Shown here in pieces: positions 35,282 through 44,152 of a stretch of 64,000 bases of DNA; position 1 is the stretch's first letter; every line of letters begins with the position of its first letter. Made by a program: the position numbers and the translations under genes. The notes under the pieces were generated by a model, which was given only the letters and a program-made list of their open reading frames with translations, ran no database searches and was not told where the DNA came from. The stretch is from Phycisphaerae bacterium (lineage in GTDB: Bacteria > Planctomycetota > Phycisphaerae > Tepidisphaerales > Tepidisphaeraceae), in assembly GCA_026004655.1 (NCBI GenBank), contig BPJO01000009.1:62001-126000 (forward strand). The letters are read 5' to 3'.

Positions 35282-35436
35282 GACCAATGAACCTCATTTC
35301 CCTTAAATCGTTCGACATGCTTTGCCCCACAGAGCAATCGAAGCCGACGATATACTCCAATGGATATAAATACAAGCTATTCTTGCTCTATCAAGTGATA
35401 CAGTCTGTCGCAGTCGCTCCGTAGCATCATCGGGGC

Positions 35437-35778
35437 GTGAACTCAGCCCGTGACATCTTCGGTAGGCGGCTTCGGACGTTTCGGAAACTCAGGGGCCTGA
35501 CCCTCGAACAACTCGGCCAGAAGGCCAAGCTCGGCTTTGCCCACATCTCCGGAATCGAGCGAGGCGTAAAAGTGCCGTCGTTCGAGGCGATCGACCGCAT
35601 CGCCGCCGCCCTCAAGATCAAGCCATACGAACTTTTCCTCCCCGACGGCTTGGCGTCCCCGGACGCCGACCGAGAGATCAAACACTTGGTGCAGTCGATC
35701 ACGCAGGATGCCGACGACGCGACCAAGCAGTTTGTGCTCTCCACGCTCGCATATGCGCGAAGCATCGGAACCGACTGA
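35437..35778 (+). CDS. XRE-family transcriptional regulator
   Basis: A 113-residue protein with an N-terminal helix-turn-helix (LRTFRKLRGLTLEQLGQKAK, FAHISGIERGVKVPS, DRIAAALKIKPYELF) and a short C-terminal helical part. The start is GTG. It is transcribed away from the lipoprotein unit across an AT-rich intergenic region (35282-35436) and may control it. Confidence 0.88.
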   Translation: MNSARDIFGRRLRTFRKLRGLTLEQLGQKAKLGFAHISGIERGVKVPSFEAIDRIAAALKIKPYELFLPDGLASPDADREIKHLVQSITQDADDATKQFVLSTLAYARSIGTD

Positions 35779-35833
35779 TTCGCGTTCCCTGCCAAAGCCG
35801 AACCGGCGCGTTTCCGCACCGGTCGGCATCTAT

Positions 35834-36028
35834 TCACTTTTTGTTCGACTGCTGCTGAACCTGCGCTTCGGCGAGTTTTTCGCGGCCGTCGTTGTAGCCT
35901 TCGCGATGGGCGTCGCGAATCTCGCGGTCACTGCTCGGGAAGTCGAAGAAGCCGTATTCCGACTTGCCGCTGATTCCCTTGCTGTGCCCGTCGCGATGTG
36001 CATCGGACCGCTCGGATCGGTTTGCCAT
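35834..36028 (-). CDS. Small charged protein of unknown function
   Basis: A 64-residue hydrophilic protein rich in Asp, Arg, His, Ser and Gln (SERSDAHRDGHSKGISGK, REIRDAHREGYNDG). The repeated DAHRxGxxxG pattern suggests two short similar units. The ATG at 36028 has a strong AGGAGGTGA site. No family is recognised. Confidence 0.7.
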   Translation of the reverse strand: MANRSERSDAHRDGHSKGISGKSEYGFFDFPSSDREIRDAHREGYNDGREKLAEAQVQQQSNKK

Positions 36029-36129
36029 AGTCACCTCCTTTCTTACGTGCTGTGAACCTGACGGCGCGCAGTGTAAGGGAGGTTTCAATGTGACTCGGGC
36101 GGGACGGAAGAATCTTCCCCGACGTCACC

Positions 36130-36147
36130 CCGCGCGGTTCCGCGCGG
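36130..36147. repeat. CCGCGCGG tandem palindrome, site 1
   Basis: Two CCGCGCGG palindromes separated by TT. An almost identical pair, separated by TG, occurs at 46224-46241 upstream of the second parB-like gene. Both may be binding sites for the same element-encoded protein. Confidence 0.5.
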
Positions 36148-36236
36148 AGCGACATCGGTGGCACAGCTCAGAAAGATTTCGCTTGACAGGAGCTTTTCGC
36201 AGACATCCAGAACTGTGTCGGTGACGTCGATGGTAC

Positions 36237-36980
36237 TCAATCGTCGTCGCACAACTCATCGACACGCTCTCGGAGCGTTCGGGATTTCGCCGACCGGCGT
36301 TTGTGGGTCGCAAAGAGTCTCTCGACCGAGTGCGAGTCTGCATCCTTGACCGTCGCCAGCAACATCTCTCGCGTCGGCACGATGACGTAGCGTTCAATGT
36401 CGTCGATCGGCTTGGCGTTGGGATATTGGTCGGAGCAGATCTCGAACCGGAAGCGGTACCAGTTTCCAGGCTCCAGCACATCGCCGAACATGCCTTCGGC
36501 GGCGCACTCGCTGAACATCAACACGCCATCCCGGTAGCATTTCACACGCGGAAAATAGTCGCCGTACCCGTGCGCTTTCCAGAATATCTCTGCGAATCCA
36601 GCCGGGCTGAACACAATGGAGACTGCGATATGGCTACCGCATGTGGCGTGGTTTCCGAGGATGGCCTGGAACAACTGCGTGACTTCCTCAGCCATCTCGA
36701 TTGCCGAGATTCCACGAGAGACCATCGCGTTGCGGAGTGTCGTCACCGGTGTCAACGACGAGGTCGTCGGCCGGGGCGGCAGCGGAAGGGGCGCGGGAGC
36801 GGGCGCAGGCGAGGAGGACGGTTTGCCCGGCTGGCATCGCCCGCGGTTATCATTCCACGCTTCCCAAATGGCCTGGAGGCACGCACCGACACCAAACAGG
36901 GCGACCATGATCAGCGCAGCAGCAACGCCCAACACGACCGCGCCTTCGGCGAACAATTCGAATGCGGAGGGGTTTTTCAT
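36237..36980 (-). CDS. Membrane-anchored protein of unknown function
   Basis: A 247-residue protein with one N-terminal membrane span (GAVVLGVAAALIMVALFGVGACL), a Pro-rich linker (PAPAPAPLPLPPRP), and a soluble domain with aromatic-rich strands (HGYGDYFPRVKCYRDGVLMF, GNWYRFRFEICSDQ). The ATG at 36980 is set by AGGAG; a frame extending to 37262 overlaps the upstream gene out of frame. It is downstream of the 219-residue gene and the coupling ATPase gene and is probably part of the same operon. Confidence 0.72.
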   Translation of the reverse strand: MKNPSAFELFAEGAVVLGVAAALIMVALFGVGACLQAIWEAWNDNRGRCQPGKPSSSPAPAPAPLPLPPRPTTSSLTPVTTLRNAMVSRGISAIEMAEEVTQLFQAILGNHATCGSHIAVSIVFSPAGFAEIFWKAHGYGDYFPRVKCYRDGVLMFSECAAEGMFGDVLEPGNWYRFRFEICSDQYPNAKPIDDIERYVIVPTREMLLATVKDADSHSVERLFATHKRRSAKSRTLRERVDELCDDD

Positions 36981-36993
36981 GAGAGTTCTCCTG

Positions 36994-37653
36994 TTAGTTG
37001 CCTTCGTCAAGGGTCTCGGACGGATCGAACGCACGATCGACGCTGTCCAACGTCTGGCCTTGCTGGAAGCCATCGAGTAAAGCGAACTCGGGGTGCTTGC
37101 GGAGTTGCTCGCGGACCTTCGCCCCATGCACGCGTGCTGCAAACTCCCGCTTGATCGCGTTCTCTCGATCGATGCACATCTGCTCGAACGCCGTCGGCGG
37201 GGTCGGGGGCGTCGGTTCGGCTGGGACGGGTATGCCGCGAATGCGGTAAGGAAGTGCGTCACAGACTTCCGCGCACGGGACGACGAGCGGGAACAACTTC
37301 CAGACCAGGATCTTGTTCCCGTTGGAGGTGTCGATCATCTTGACCCGCAAAGAGGTTGTCGAGAGCGGTACCTGGGACTCGATGTCATCGTCGCTGGTCA
37401 TCGCGCAGAACTGGGTGGCGTTGCCCTCATTGTCGACCGCGTACAATTCCACGCGGAAGACGAACGACCGCCAGAGGTCGCGCTTCATCAGTCGGGCGAC
37501 AATATGCGTTCCGAGCAGGAGCGTGTCGAGCTTGTACATCGGCTCGTCGATGTGCTGGTAGTCGATGAGGGACTTGAGTTCGGCTTTTCGGCTCGGTTGG
37601 CGGTCAATGGTGTCGAACAAAAGTTGGAAATTGGAGCCTACTGACGCATCCAT
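36994..37653 (-). CDS. Hypothetical protein in coupling-ATPase operon
   Basis: A 219-residue soluble protein with a beta-rich N-terminal domain (MYKLDTLLLGTHIVARL, WRSFVFRVELYAVDNEG, LRVKMIDTSNGNKILVWKLFPL), a Pro-rich hinge, and a charged helical C-terminus. It overlaps the end of the TraD/TraG-like gene by 16 bases and lies 13 bp before the next gene. The family is not recognised; position suggests a role with the coupling ATPase. Confidence 0.72.
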   Translation of the reverse strand: MDASVGSNFQLLFDTIDRQPSRKAELKSLIDYQHIDEPMYKLDTLLLGTHIVARLMKRDLWRSFVFRVELYAVDNEGNATQFCAMTSDDDIESQVPLSTTSLRVKMIDTSNGNKILVWKLFPLVVPCAEVCDALPYRIRGIPVPAEPTPPTPPTAFEQMCIDRENAIKREFAARVHGAKVREQLRKHPEFALLDGFQQGQTLDSVDRAFDPSETLDEGN

Positions 37654-38927
37654 TTTGCTATCCTCCTCTCGACCGAGCCGCGAGGGGTGGTGAACCGCTC
37701 ACGACTTCGGCCGAGCATGGTCTCCCGCCGGCCGTAGCGCTTGGCGAGCGGCGGGTAGGTGCGGGCGATGAGCGGTTCGCCCGTGCGACCGACGTTCATC
37801 AAGCGGGCCAGAACTTGATGATTATTCAGCCCGCTGAACGCAGACGCAGAGTAGATGTCGCCAAACTCCCGCGAGAGATTTTGTGCGTCTTTCTCGCCTA
37901 CCCGGAAGCACATGACTGATCCGCAGTTGCCGCGCAGCGCCGACAGTAGCGTCGGACTCAGTTGATCCAGGTACTGGTGCGCGGCCACCACGCCGATGTT
38001 CATCTTGCGAATCTCCGACAGCATTTGTGCGAACGTGTCGGTGGAGGCGAACGACTGCACCTCATCGATCAGGATGTAGAAGGGCCGACGCTCCGCCGGA
38101 GGCACGTCTGCCCGCGCCATCGCGTCGTGGAAGAAGGCGTTGACGAGCAACGCACCCATCAACGATGCGCTCTCTGCGCCGAGTTTCCCTTTTGACAGGT
38201 TTGCCAGGACGATCCGACCGGTGTCCATCGCGAAGCGAGGATCGAGTGATCGGCGGACTTGCCCGAGCGTCAGCCGCAAAGGCGGCGACGCAAGTACGGC
38301 CATCACCTTGTTCATCACCGGCCCGGCGATCTCCGCACGGTATCTTCGGTCGTAACTCTCCCACTCGCCCGTCCAGAAGGTGTGCGTCATGACATCCTTG
38401 ACCTGTCCGACGACCCAGCGTCGATAGTCATCGTCCACGAGCAGACGCGGCACGCCGAGCAGACTGACGTTCTGGCATTCCAACAGTGCGGCGAAGCAGT
38501 TGCGGAGAATGTGCTGCATCCGCGGCCCCCACGAATCGCCCCAGATTGAGTGGAAGGCGGCGATAACTCCGTCGACGACCAAGTGTCGCCGGTCCGGTGG
38601 TACGGGTGCGAGCACGTTGAAGGCGATCGGGTGCTCCAAGTCCGACGGGTCGAACCAACACACGTCGTCGATCCGACGCGATGGGATCAGATCGAGCAGT
38701 TCGCCGCTGATATCGCCGTGGGGATCCAGCAGCAGTATTCCGGCATCCGTTTCGATCAGCTGCACCGCCAGATTCTTCAAGAGCGTCGTTTTGCCAGTTC
38801 CGGACTTGCCGATCGCCCACAGGTGGGTCATCAAATCGGAAGCGTAAAAGCCGAGCGGCGTCGTGCCGCCGAAGACTTCCCGCTCACCCAGGCGCAGGAA
38901 CAGTTCATCATCGTGGCCGTTCGGCAT
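37638..38927 (-). CDS. TraD/TraG-like DNA transfer ATPase
   Basis: A 429-residue ATPase with Walker A WAIGKSGTGKTTLL, LLLDPHGDISGELL, Walker B FYILIDEVQSF, and a C-terminal TraM-recognition-like part (GVVAAHQYLDQLSPTLLSALRGNCGSVMCFRVG). Such proteins deliver plasmid DNA to a transfer channel. I placed the start at the ATG at 38927, where GGAG lies four bases upstream; an ATG 18 bases earlier has no site. It is the first gene of a minus-strand operon with two unknown genes. Unlike the copy at 23287-25075, it is intact. Confidence 0.87.
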   Translation of the reverse strand: MPNGHDDELFLRLGEREVFGGTTPLGFYASDLMTHLWAIGKSGTGKTTLLKNLAVQLIETDAGILLLDPHGDISGELLDLIPSRRIDDVCWFDPSDLEHPIAFNVLAPVPPDRRHLVVDGVIAAFHSIWGDSWGPRMQHILRNCFAALLECQNVSLLGVPRLLVDDDYRRWVVGQVKDVMTHTFWTGEWESYDRRYRAEIAGPVMNKVMAVLASPPLRLTLGQVRRSLDPRFAMDTGRIVLANLSKGKLGAESASLMGALLVNAFFHDAMARADVPPAERRPFYILIDEVQSFASTDTFAQMLSEIRKMNIGVVAAHQYLDQLSPTLLSALRGNCGSVMCFRVGEKDAQNLSREFGDIYSASAFSGLNNHQVLARLMNVGRTGEPLIARTYPPLAKRYGRRETMLGRSRERFTTPRGSVERRIAKWMRQ

Positions 38928-39207
38928 GTCGCTCCGCACGCACATGAAAGCTGCGCGCGAGCGTGTCCCGCCGCTGGAATGGACGCGGGTAGCCAAGAGC
39001 CACCGGGCCCCGCGACGACATGCCTTGCGTTTGTGAGGAGTCGTCGGCCTAACGAAGCGGGACGCGTTCACGAACGGCTCGCGCCGGGTGGCGACGGTCG
39101 ACGGACACGCGATGAAGGTAGGCGTTCATTGTAACACGCGCGACAGTGCGAACATTCAAGTGTGATATGATTGATCGCATTAGCAGTAACCATCACACAC
39201 CATCCCC

Positions 39208-39438
39208 ATGAGTTTCTTCAAGAGTTCCAAACCGCCGGTGCGGGAGAACGCGCCCGCGTCGCCACTTCAGCAGCCGACCCTCGCCCAAATCGTCACCATG
39301 CTGGAGCAAATCCAGCGTCGCCTGGGTCGTATCGAACGCGACCTCATTGACGTCAAAGCCCATTTCAACGTCGCCCGTCGTCCGATGCGTCCGATGCCCG
39401 GGTCGCAACCCAACGCCGATGAGCCCACCATCGTATGA
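39208..39438 (+). CDS. Small coiled-coil protein 1
   Basis: A 76-residue protein with a central helix likely to form a coiled coil (LAQIVTMLEQIQRRLGRIER) and a Pro/Met-rich tail. Its stop overlaps the next start by four bases (ATGA). It begins a two-gene plus-strand unit divergent from the transfer ATPase gene. Function unknown. Confidence 0.68.
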   Translation: MSFFKSSKPPVRENAPASPLQQPTLAQIVTMLEQIQRRLGRIERDLIDVKAHFNVARRPMRPMPGSQPNADEPTIV

Positions 39439-39698
39439 GCCAGTCACCCCACACACGCCTGCTCGAACCACGGGGACACAATGAGTCGGACGTCGACTTC
39501 CTCGCCCGCCTCATGGGCCATCACTTCGACTCCGTTCGTGATGATCTGCGCGACTTGAACGACAAGGTCGATGACCACACCACGCGGCTCACCCGGATCG
39601 AAAACCTCGTCCTCACCTGGCACGATAACCGTCTCGCCGAACTCGAAGACCACGTCCGCCAACTGGCGATCAAGGTCGGGTTGGAGTTCCACAGGTAG
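39435..39698 (+). CDS. Small coiled-coil protein 2
   Basis: An 87-residue protein dominated by heptad-like helix (HFDSVRDDLRDLNDKVDDHT, TRLTRIENLVL, NRLAELEDHVRQLAI). It is translationally coupled to the preceding small coiled-coil gene, so the two may form one complex. Function unknown. Confidence 0.68.
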   Translation: MSQSPHTRLLEPRGHNESDVDFLARLMGHHFDSVRDDLRDLNDKVDDHTTRLTRIENLVLTWHDNRLAELEDHVRQLAIKVGLEFHR

Positions 39699-39798
39699 CC
39701 ATCTATCACGGCGGGACGTGTCGGAGCCGGGCTTGATTATTGCGTTTTGGCTGATTCTGCCGATCATTGTCACAGAACCAGCGTGCCCGGTCCCTGCC

Positions 39799-39804
39799 TA
39801 TAAT
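39799..39804 (+). promoter_or_regulatory. TATAAT -10 element before GNAT-like gene
   Basis: A perfect TATAAT hexamer lies 16 bases before the ATG at 39821. No good -35 hexamer is found at the usual spacing, so it is a partial match. Confidence 0.4.
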
Positions 39805-39820
39805 TTCAATCGGAACCGTT

Positions 39821-40735
39821 ATGGCCCTGCAGTTAACATTGCCACCGAATGCAATCCGCGATCGTTTGTCTGAGATCGGAGACGAGATTGCCGTCACGGC
39901 CAAGCAACATGCCGTCAGCGATTTTGATCTGAGACTGAGGGCGGGGCTTCATCTTCCGCTACTTTGGCACGAAGAGAATTGGGCCGACAGGCTTGCGGAG
40001 CGTGAACTGCTTGATGAACTCGCGAACGAGATTGAAGACAAGCAACTCTTCTACAGGACCGCATTCCGGCCCGTGCATCCGCCCGCAGGCGGTGTTCGTG
40101 AACTGAGCCTGTTCAGGTTGTCAGCAGATGACGTCGCTACGACCGCCAGAGCCATCTTTGAAAACTTTCATTACCTCAACAGCTTCCGTCCGGACGCGCA
40201 ATACTTCGCACTCGGTGTCTCCAAGTCCCATCCCTGCAGTTTTTTCTCGCTGTCTGCATTCGACCTGCCGCATCTCCTGCCTGCGATCGGCGCTGCAGCG
40301 GATACGACGGTGGCACCTGGACGTATCCTTGTTCTGTCCCGAGCGTATGCCTTTCGCTGGGCTCCGCACAACTGGGCATCACACGGCATCTCTGAATTGC
40401 TGAGAATGGTTCGCGAGCAGTATCCACAGGTCGAAGCGTTGGTCACGTACCTCAATCCCAACTTAGGATTTACTGGAAGAAGCTATGTGGCATCCAACTG
40501 GGGTTTGATCGCGACCGAGAAGCTGTCGACGATCTCGTATCTCAATCGACGTTACATCACGGCACGCCGAGTCTCGAGCTTGGATCGGCGCGAGCGTGCG
40601 AAGGTGGTGGACGTGCACCTCGAACAATTACCCCTGCGGCTCTATGCTTTCGGCTGGGGACGACTCGCGGCACTTCGATGTTTCGCAGGTCGCCCTTGTG
40701 AAGTAGAAGCGGCGACCTTTGATCCTCGCGGATAA
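39821..40735 (+). CDS. GNAT-like protein, possibly Mom/DUF4338-like
   Basis: A 304-residue protein. The N-terminal 100 residues are helical and charged. The rest has a pattern like GNAT-fold proteins such as phage Mom: YFALGVSKSHPCSF, VLSRAYAFRWAPHNWASHGISELL, and YLNPNLGFTGRSYVASNWGLI. Mom-type proteins modify adenine in DNA and protect phages from restriction; whether this one does is unknown. The ATG at 39821 lies 16 bases after a TATAAT element and has a GGAA site. The next gene begins 34 bp downstream and is probably co-transcribed. Confidence 0.62.
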   Translation: MALQLTLPPNAIRDRLSEIGDEIAVTAKQHAVSDFDLRLRAGLHLPLLWHEENWADRLAERELLDELANEIEDKQLFYRTAFRPVHPPAGGVRELSLFRLSADDVATTARAIFENFHYLNSFRPDAQYFALGVSKSHPCSFFSLSAFDLPHLLPAIGAAADTTVAPGRILVLSRAYAFRWAPHNWASHGISELLRMVREQYPQVEALVTYLNPNLGFTGRSYVASNWGLIATEKLSTISYLNRRYITARRVSSLDRRERAKVVDVHLEQLPLRLYAFGWGRLAALRCFAGRPCEVEAATFDPRG

Positions 40736-40769
40736 TGTCGGAGTCAAGTGGCTGAGTGTGGAGGTCCGT

Positions 40770-42044
40770 ATGCGATTCTGGGGAAGGGCGACGCAGAACG
40801 TGCTGTTGCTTACATCGGGGGGCAAGCCGACGTATATGCGAGACCTGCTCGACGTGATCGCGCTGCCACCGGGTGCGCAAGCACATTTTACATACAAGCG
40901 AAGGCGTTTCGATGACGACGCGTATGCGGCGTTCCGACAGACACAAGTTGCCCGTGGCGTGCTCGGGTATCTGCTGTTGAGCGCGTCTGGCCGACGCGTC
41001 CTGCCGCTTCGTTATGTGAGCGAGGTGCGGCTGGCCGAAGAGCCCTCAACGGATGACAGCGAAGTGGCGCTTCGCGTACAATTTCGCGTCGGCGGCTTCG
41101 CCAGCGCGGTCGACGCCGCACGCTTGGCGACCATCGCAGCGTCGGGAGTGTCCGAGCCGAACGTGGACCTTCCGCAGTATGTGAGGATTGTCCCCCAGGA
41201 GCTACTTCGTGAAGCTAAGGACCAAAAGTTTACACCGGTCACCGAGTGGTTGTCTTTCCTGAACTCGCTGCGAGGCACGCCTTTGGGTGCCCACATCTTG
41301 TTCCATGTCGCCGGTACATATCATCTGGGGTCGCGATTCTGGCAACGACGTTCCCCGATCCGTGCCTGTAGTCGTGCCGGTTGGCTTCCCCGACGTGAAA
41401 TCGGGTATTCTCGCTACGCCTTTCAGTCCGCGAGGCTCTACTCAGTTGAGGTGTATTCGTCGCTCCCCGACACCGTGGACGGCGGTGCCCGACTGCGAGT
41501 CACCTCCGACACCTCGGTCCTGTCGGTCGCGTATCCGCAATTGCATACGGTCGCCGGGATTCGGCCGAACCAAGTGGTTCTCCTTCAGGTCCAGAGACTT
41601 CAGGACACACTGGATACAGCCGTCAGTATCGAGATGGAGTTTGCCAAGCCAGCCACTTCTACGCCGGAACCTTCTTGGAAACTCGAACCGGTCAAGGAAG
41701 CACAAGGTCAAGCTTGGAGGGCTTCTCCGGAGCCGAACACCGAGGCGGGCACCGAGAATCCAGCGTCCGCGCTTTTGTCGCCGCGAGTGACATTCGGAGT
41801 CCGTTGTCACGTGTCGCTTCGCACCATCGGCGCCGCAGCGGTCTTCATCATCGTCGGGCTGCTCCTTGCGCGGGTGAACGCGGAGGCCATCGTATTCGCG
41901 GCGAACCGTCTCCCCGATGAGTACCGACCTCCGGCCGCCACGCAGCCCACGACCGTCGCTCCGGCTGTGCCCGTGTTCCAAGCGGTCGGTTTTGGGATGG
42001 TGGCGCTCGCCGCCTATGTCGGATTCCGGAAGATCCCAGGCTAA
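40770..42044 (+). CDS. Unknown protein with two C-terminal membrane spans
   Basis: A 424-residue protein with a long soluble N-terminal part (ATQNVLLLTSGGKPTYMRDLL, RVLPLRYVSEVRLAEE, YVRIVPQELLREAKDQ) and two C-terminal hydrophobic segments (IGAAAVFIIVGLLLA; AVGFGMVALAAYVGF). The ATG at 40770 is chosen because GGAGG lies five bases upstream; a longer frame from a TTG overlaps the previous gene. It pairs with the GNAT-like gene. No family is recognised, and the pair could be a defence or modification system. Confidence 0.65.
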   Translation: MRFWGRATQNVLLLTSGGKPTYMRDLLDVIALPPGAQAHFTYKRRRFDDDAYAAFRQTQVARGVLGYLLLSASGRRVLPLRYVSEVRLAEEPSTDDSEVALRVQFRVGGFASAVDAARLATIAASGVSEPNVDLPQYVRIVPQELLREAKDQKFTPVTEWLSFLNSLRGTPLGAHILFHVAGTYHLGSRFWQRRSPIRACSRAGWLPRREIGYSRYAFQSARLYSVEVYSSLPDTVDGGARLRVTSDTSVLSVAYPQLHTVAGIRPNQVVLLQVQRLQDTLDTAVSIEMEFAKPATSTPEPSWKLEPVKEAQGQAWRASPEPNTEAGTENPASALLSPRVTFGVRCHVSLRTIGAAAVFIIVGLLLARVNAEAIVFAANRLPDEYRPPAATQPTTVAPAVPVFQAVGFGMVALAAYVGFRKIPG

Positions 42045-42190
42045 CTGCAGACCTCAACGAATCAGTTGACAGTTCGTGCGTTGGTGTGGCAGAGTTCGAG
42101 TGTGAGTTCCTTCCCTCTTCAAGGAAGCCTTACGGCGCTCGGCAGGCACGTGCCTGCTGATTGACCAAGGTTTCTTTGAGGAGCAACCCC

Positions 42191-42601
42191 ATGCCTCATC
42201 CGAATGTTGACCCCATACAGTTCGCGGAACGTCACCGTGCTGCCCTGTACCATCTTGTCGACCATATCCTGACCCATGCCGGTGCCATCTACACCTCCGA
42301 CTTCGAGGAACAGGTCAAAGAGGTCATCGACACGTTCGACGCCTATGCCGGCCGCACGATCGGGTTCGAACCCCAGCATCCCGATGACGGACTGGATCAC
42401 GCGTACCGCAGCCATAGTTTCGTGACCGCCCAAGGCGCGGCACTGCTGGTCTTCGCTCACGCCGCCACCCGGATGGCCGTCGAGGGTCAGAATCAGGCGT
42501 TGCGGGCGCTGGTCGACGCGCTGTGGACGGAGATCGACCGCCTGTACCGCCAATTCTTTGATACCGTTCCTCCGTACCTCGCCCCCGGCCGAACCGGGTG
42601 A
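42191..42601 (+). CDS. Hypothetical protein
   Basis: A 136-residue mostly helical protein (RHRAALYHLVDHILTHAGAI, VKEVIDTFDAYAGRT, LLVFAHAATRMAVEGQNQAL). A GAGGAG site precedes the ATG at 42191. An intrinsic terminator follows directly. No family is recognised. Confidence 0.72.
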   Translation: MPHPNVDPIQFAERHRAALYHLVDHILTHAGAIYTSDFEEQVKEVIDTFDAYAGRTIGFEPQHPDDGLDHAYRSHSFVTAQGAALLVFAHAATRMAVEGQNQALRALVDALWTEIDRLYRQFFDTVPPYLAPGRTG

Positions 42602-42614
42602 TGGTCGCCCCAAT

Positions 42615-42636
42615 CCCCCGTTTTTCGGGGGTTTTT
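42615..42636 (+). terminator. Intrinsic terminator
   Basis: CCCCCG and CGGGGG flank a five-T loop, followed by TTTTT. It ends the gene just upstream. Confidence 0.85.
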
Positions 42637-42704
42637 CGTATATGGGGTGAGACAATCGCGAAAAACCGACCGTAACGCGGGTCCGCAACGGTAAAATCCC
42701 GGGC

Positions 42705-43787
42705 ATGTTAGGCGACATCATGACAAACCCGGAGTGGCGGAAACTGCTCGAAGACCCGGCGGTACGCGAGACGCTCGTTGCCCGCTTGCGATTCGTGAAG
42801 AACTACCTCAACTATAGCTGTACGAGAATCAAGGCGAAGCTGAACCTTGGCATCAGCTCGAAGACACTACACCGCTATCTCGCTACCTCTGAGTTGCCAG
42901 TGACGGATGACCTTTGGCGTTTCGTTCAGGCACTTTACGGCGATGAGCCCGGGAGTGCGATGCGACGGCTACTCGAAGATCATCAGGCTCGAACCCGGCA
43001 TGGCACCCTGCGTTGCTCTGAAGCCGCCGCCGAGATGTTCTTTCCCCGTCCGGCGCGGGTTCGGCAGCTAGGCTCCAAACAGATCTGGAATAGCGCTTGC
43101 ACGGCCTCTCACATCCTGTGGGAGGCCCGCTCGTTACCATCCTGGATGTTCCCACGCAAGGTGTATATCCACCTCGTGCGGCGCGTAATGCGGCATTCCG
43201 ACATGGAACTCACCCCAGAGCAGCAGAAAGGACTGCTCGCTGTGGATGCAATGTGGCGTTCGACGTTCTTTGAACGAAAGAAGGAGGGCGCTCCAGTCGC
43301 CCCGAAAATTGTCGTAATCGCGTGCGCCACCGGTGTCCGCCGCCTCATGCAGAAGCGATGGCCCTTCGCATTCTTGAGTGAGTCGGAATTGTCCGACACG
43401 CTGGATTATCTGGAAGGCGACGTGCTTCCGAAGGGCGTACGGCTTCACATCCTGAAGCAATCCTTCTTCATCCAGCCGATGTTTCACGCGCTCGAATCCC
43501 CGCAATCGCTACACGGGTGCTTGGGAACGATTGCAGCGTTCGATGACAACATGATCGTTCACAACGTCAGGGTGGACACGCTATTCGGCATCGCTCGAAA
43601 GAACGACGCGGGTCTGTACCAGCCGCTATGGCGTGGATGGTTTCGACAGCGCACACCCGTGTTTGAACGTGCGATTGAATCGCGGTGCGATCCGATCGAG
43701 ACGCCAATGAACAAACTGAGAGCGTGGTTCGACGAGGGTGTCGCTTACCGCGCGAATCGACTTGCCGCACCATCGACCACGGCCTAG
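42705..43787 (+). CDS. Hypothetical protein with N-terminal HTH-like region
   Basis: A 360-residue protein. An N-terminal stretch (RIKAKLNLGISSKTLHRYLATSELPV) looks like a helix-turn-helix. The rest is not recognised; it contains PKIVVIACATGVRRLM and AIESRCDPIETPMNKLRAWF. An ATG five codons in (42720) is an alternative start. The gene is monocistronic, bounded by terminators on both sides. Confidence 0.65.
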   Translation: MLGDIMTNPEWRKLLEDPAVRETLVARLRFVKNYLNYSCTRIKAKLNLGISSKTLHRYLATSELPVTDDLWRFVQALYGDEPGSAMRRLLEDHQARTRHGTLRCSEAAAEMFFPRPARVRQLGSKQIWNSACTASHILWEARSLPSWMFPRKVYIHLVRRVMRHSDMELTPEQQKGLLAVDAMWRSTFFERKKEGAPVAPKIVVIACATGVRRLMQKRWPFAFLSESELSDTLDYLEGDVLPKGVRLHILKQSFFIQPMFHALESPQSLHGCLGTIAAFDDNMIVHNVRVDTLFGIARKNDAGLYQPLWRGWFRQRTPVFERAIESRCDPIETPMNKLRAWFDEGVAYRANRLAAPSTTA

Positions 43788-43817
43788 GATAACGCCACTG
43801 AGAAACTCGCTATCACA

Positions 43818-43844
43818 GCCCGCCTTTTTGCGGGCTTTTTTTAT
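43818..43844 (+). terminator. Intrinsic terminator
   Basis: AGCCCGC (43818-43824) and GCGGGCT (43831-43837) with a six-base loop, followed by a run of T. It ends the gene at 42705-43787. Confidence 0.87.
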
Positions 43845-43853
43845 TGTGTAGGC

Positions 43854-44072
43854 GTGAAACGCGAGCAGGCATCCCTTCAATCCCCCTTCACTCTTCGGCC
43901 CGCGTGGGTCACAGACGAGTTGATCCGAAGTACCGTGCGCGTGTTTTCCCGGCATCAGACCACGCCAATCACGGATTCCGACGCGATAGAAATGCTGTTG
44001 AATGCGGGTCGGCTCATGGAGGTACTGTCTACAACGTCGAAGTGTACAAAGACCGACAAGGATTCGGCCTAG
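43854..44072 (+). CDS. Small hypothetical protein
   Basis: A 72-residue frame from a GTG start, with a plausible helical core (VTDELIRSTVRVFSRH, DSDAIEMLLNAGRLM). No strong ribosome binding site is seen, and it lies directly after a terminator, so it would need its own promoter. Codon use is like the neighbours. Moderately supported only. Confidence 0.45.
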   Translation: MKREQASLQSPFTLRPAWVTDELIRSTVRVFSRHQTTPITDSDAIEMLLNAGRLMEVLSTTSKCTKTDKDSA

Positions 44073-44098
44073 ATTCCTGATTCGATTTCTCGCGCCAT

Positions 44099-44136
44099 CA
44101 AAAAAGACCGGGCCGCATTGAGTGCGAGACCGGTCT
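44099..44136 (-). terminator. Intrinsic terminator of the second parB-like gene
   Basis: On the minus strand AGACCGG and CCGGTCT form a 7-bp stem (44105-44111 with 44130-44136), followed by six T. It ends the gene at 44153-46033. Confidence 0.7.
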
Positions 44137-44152
44137 AAAAGGACGCAGGGAC

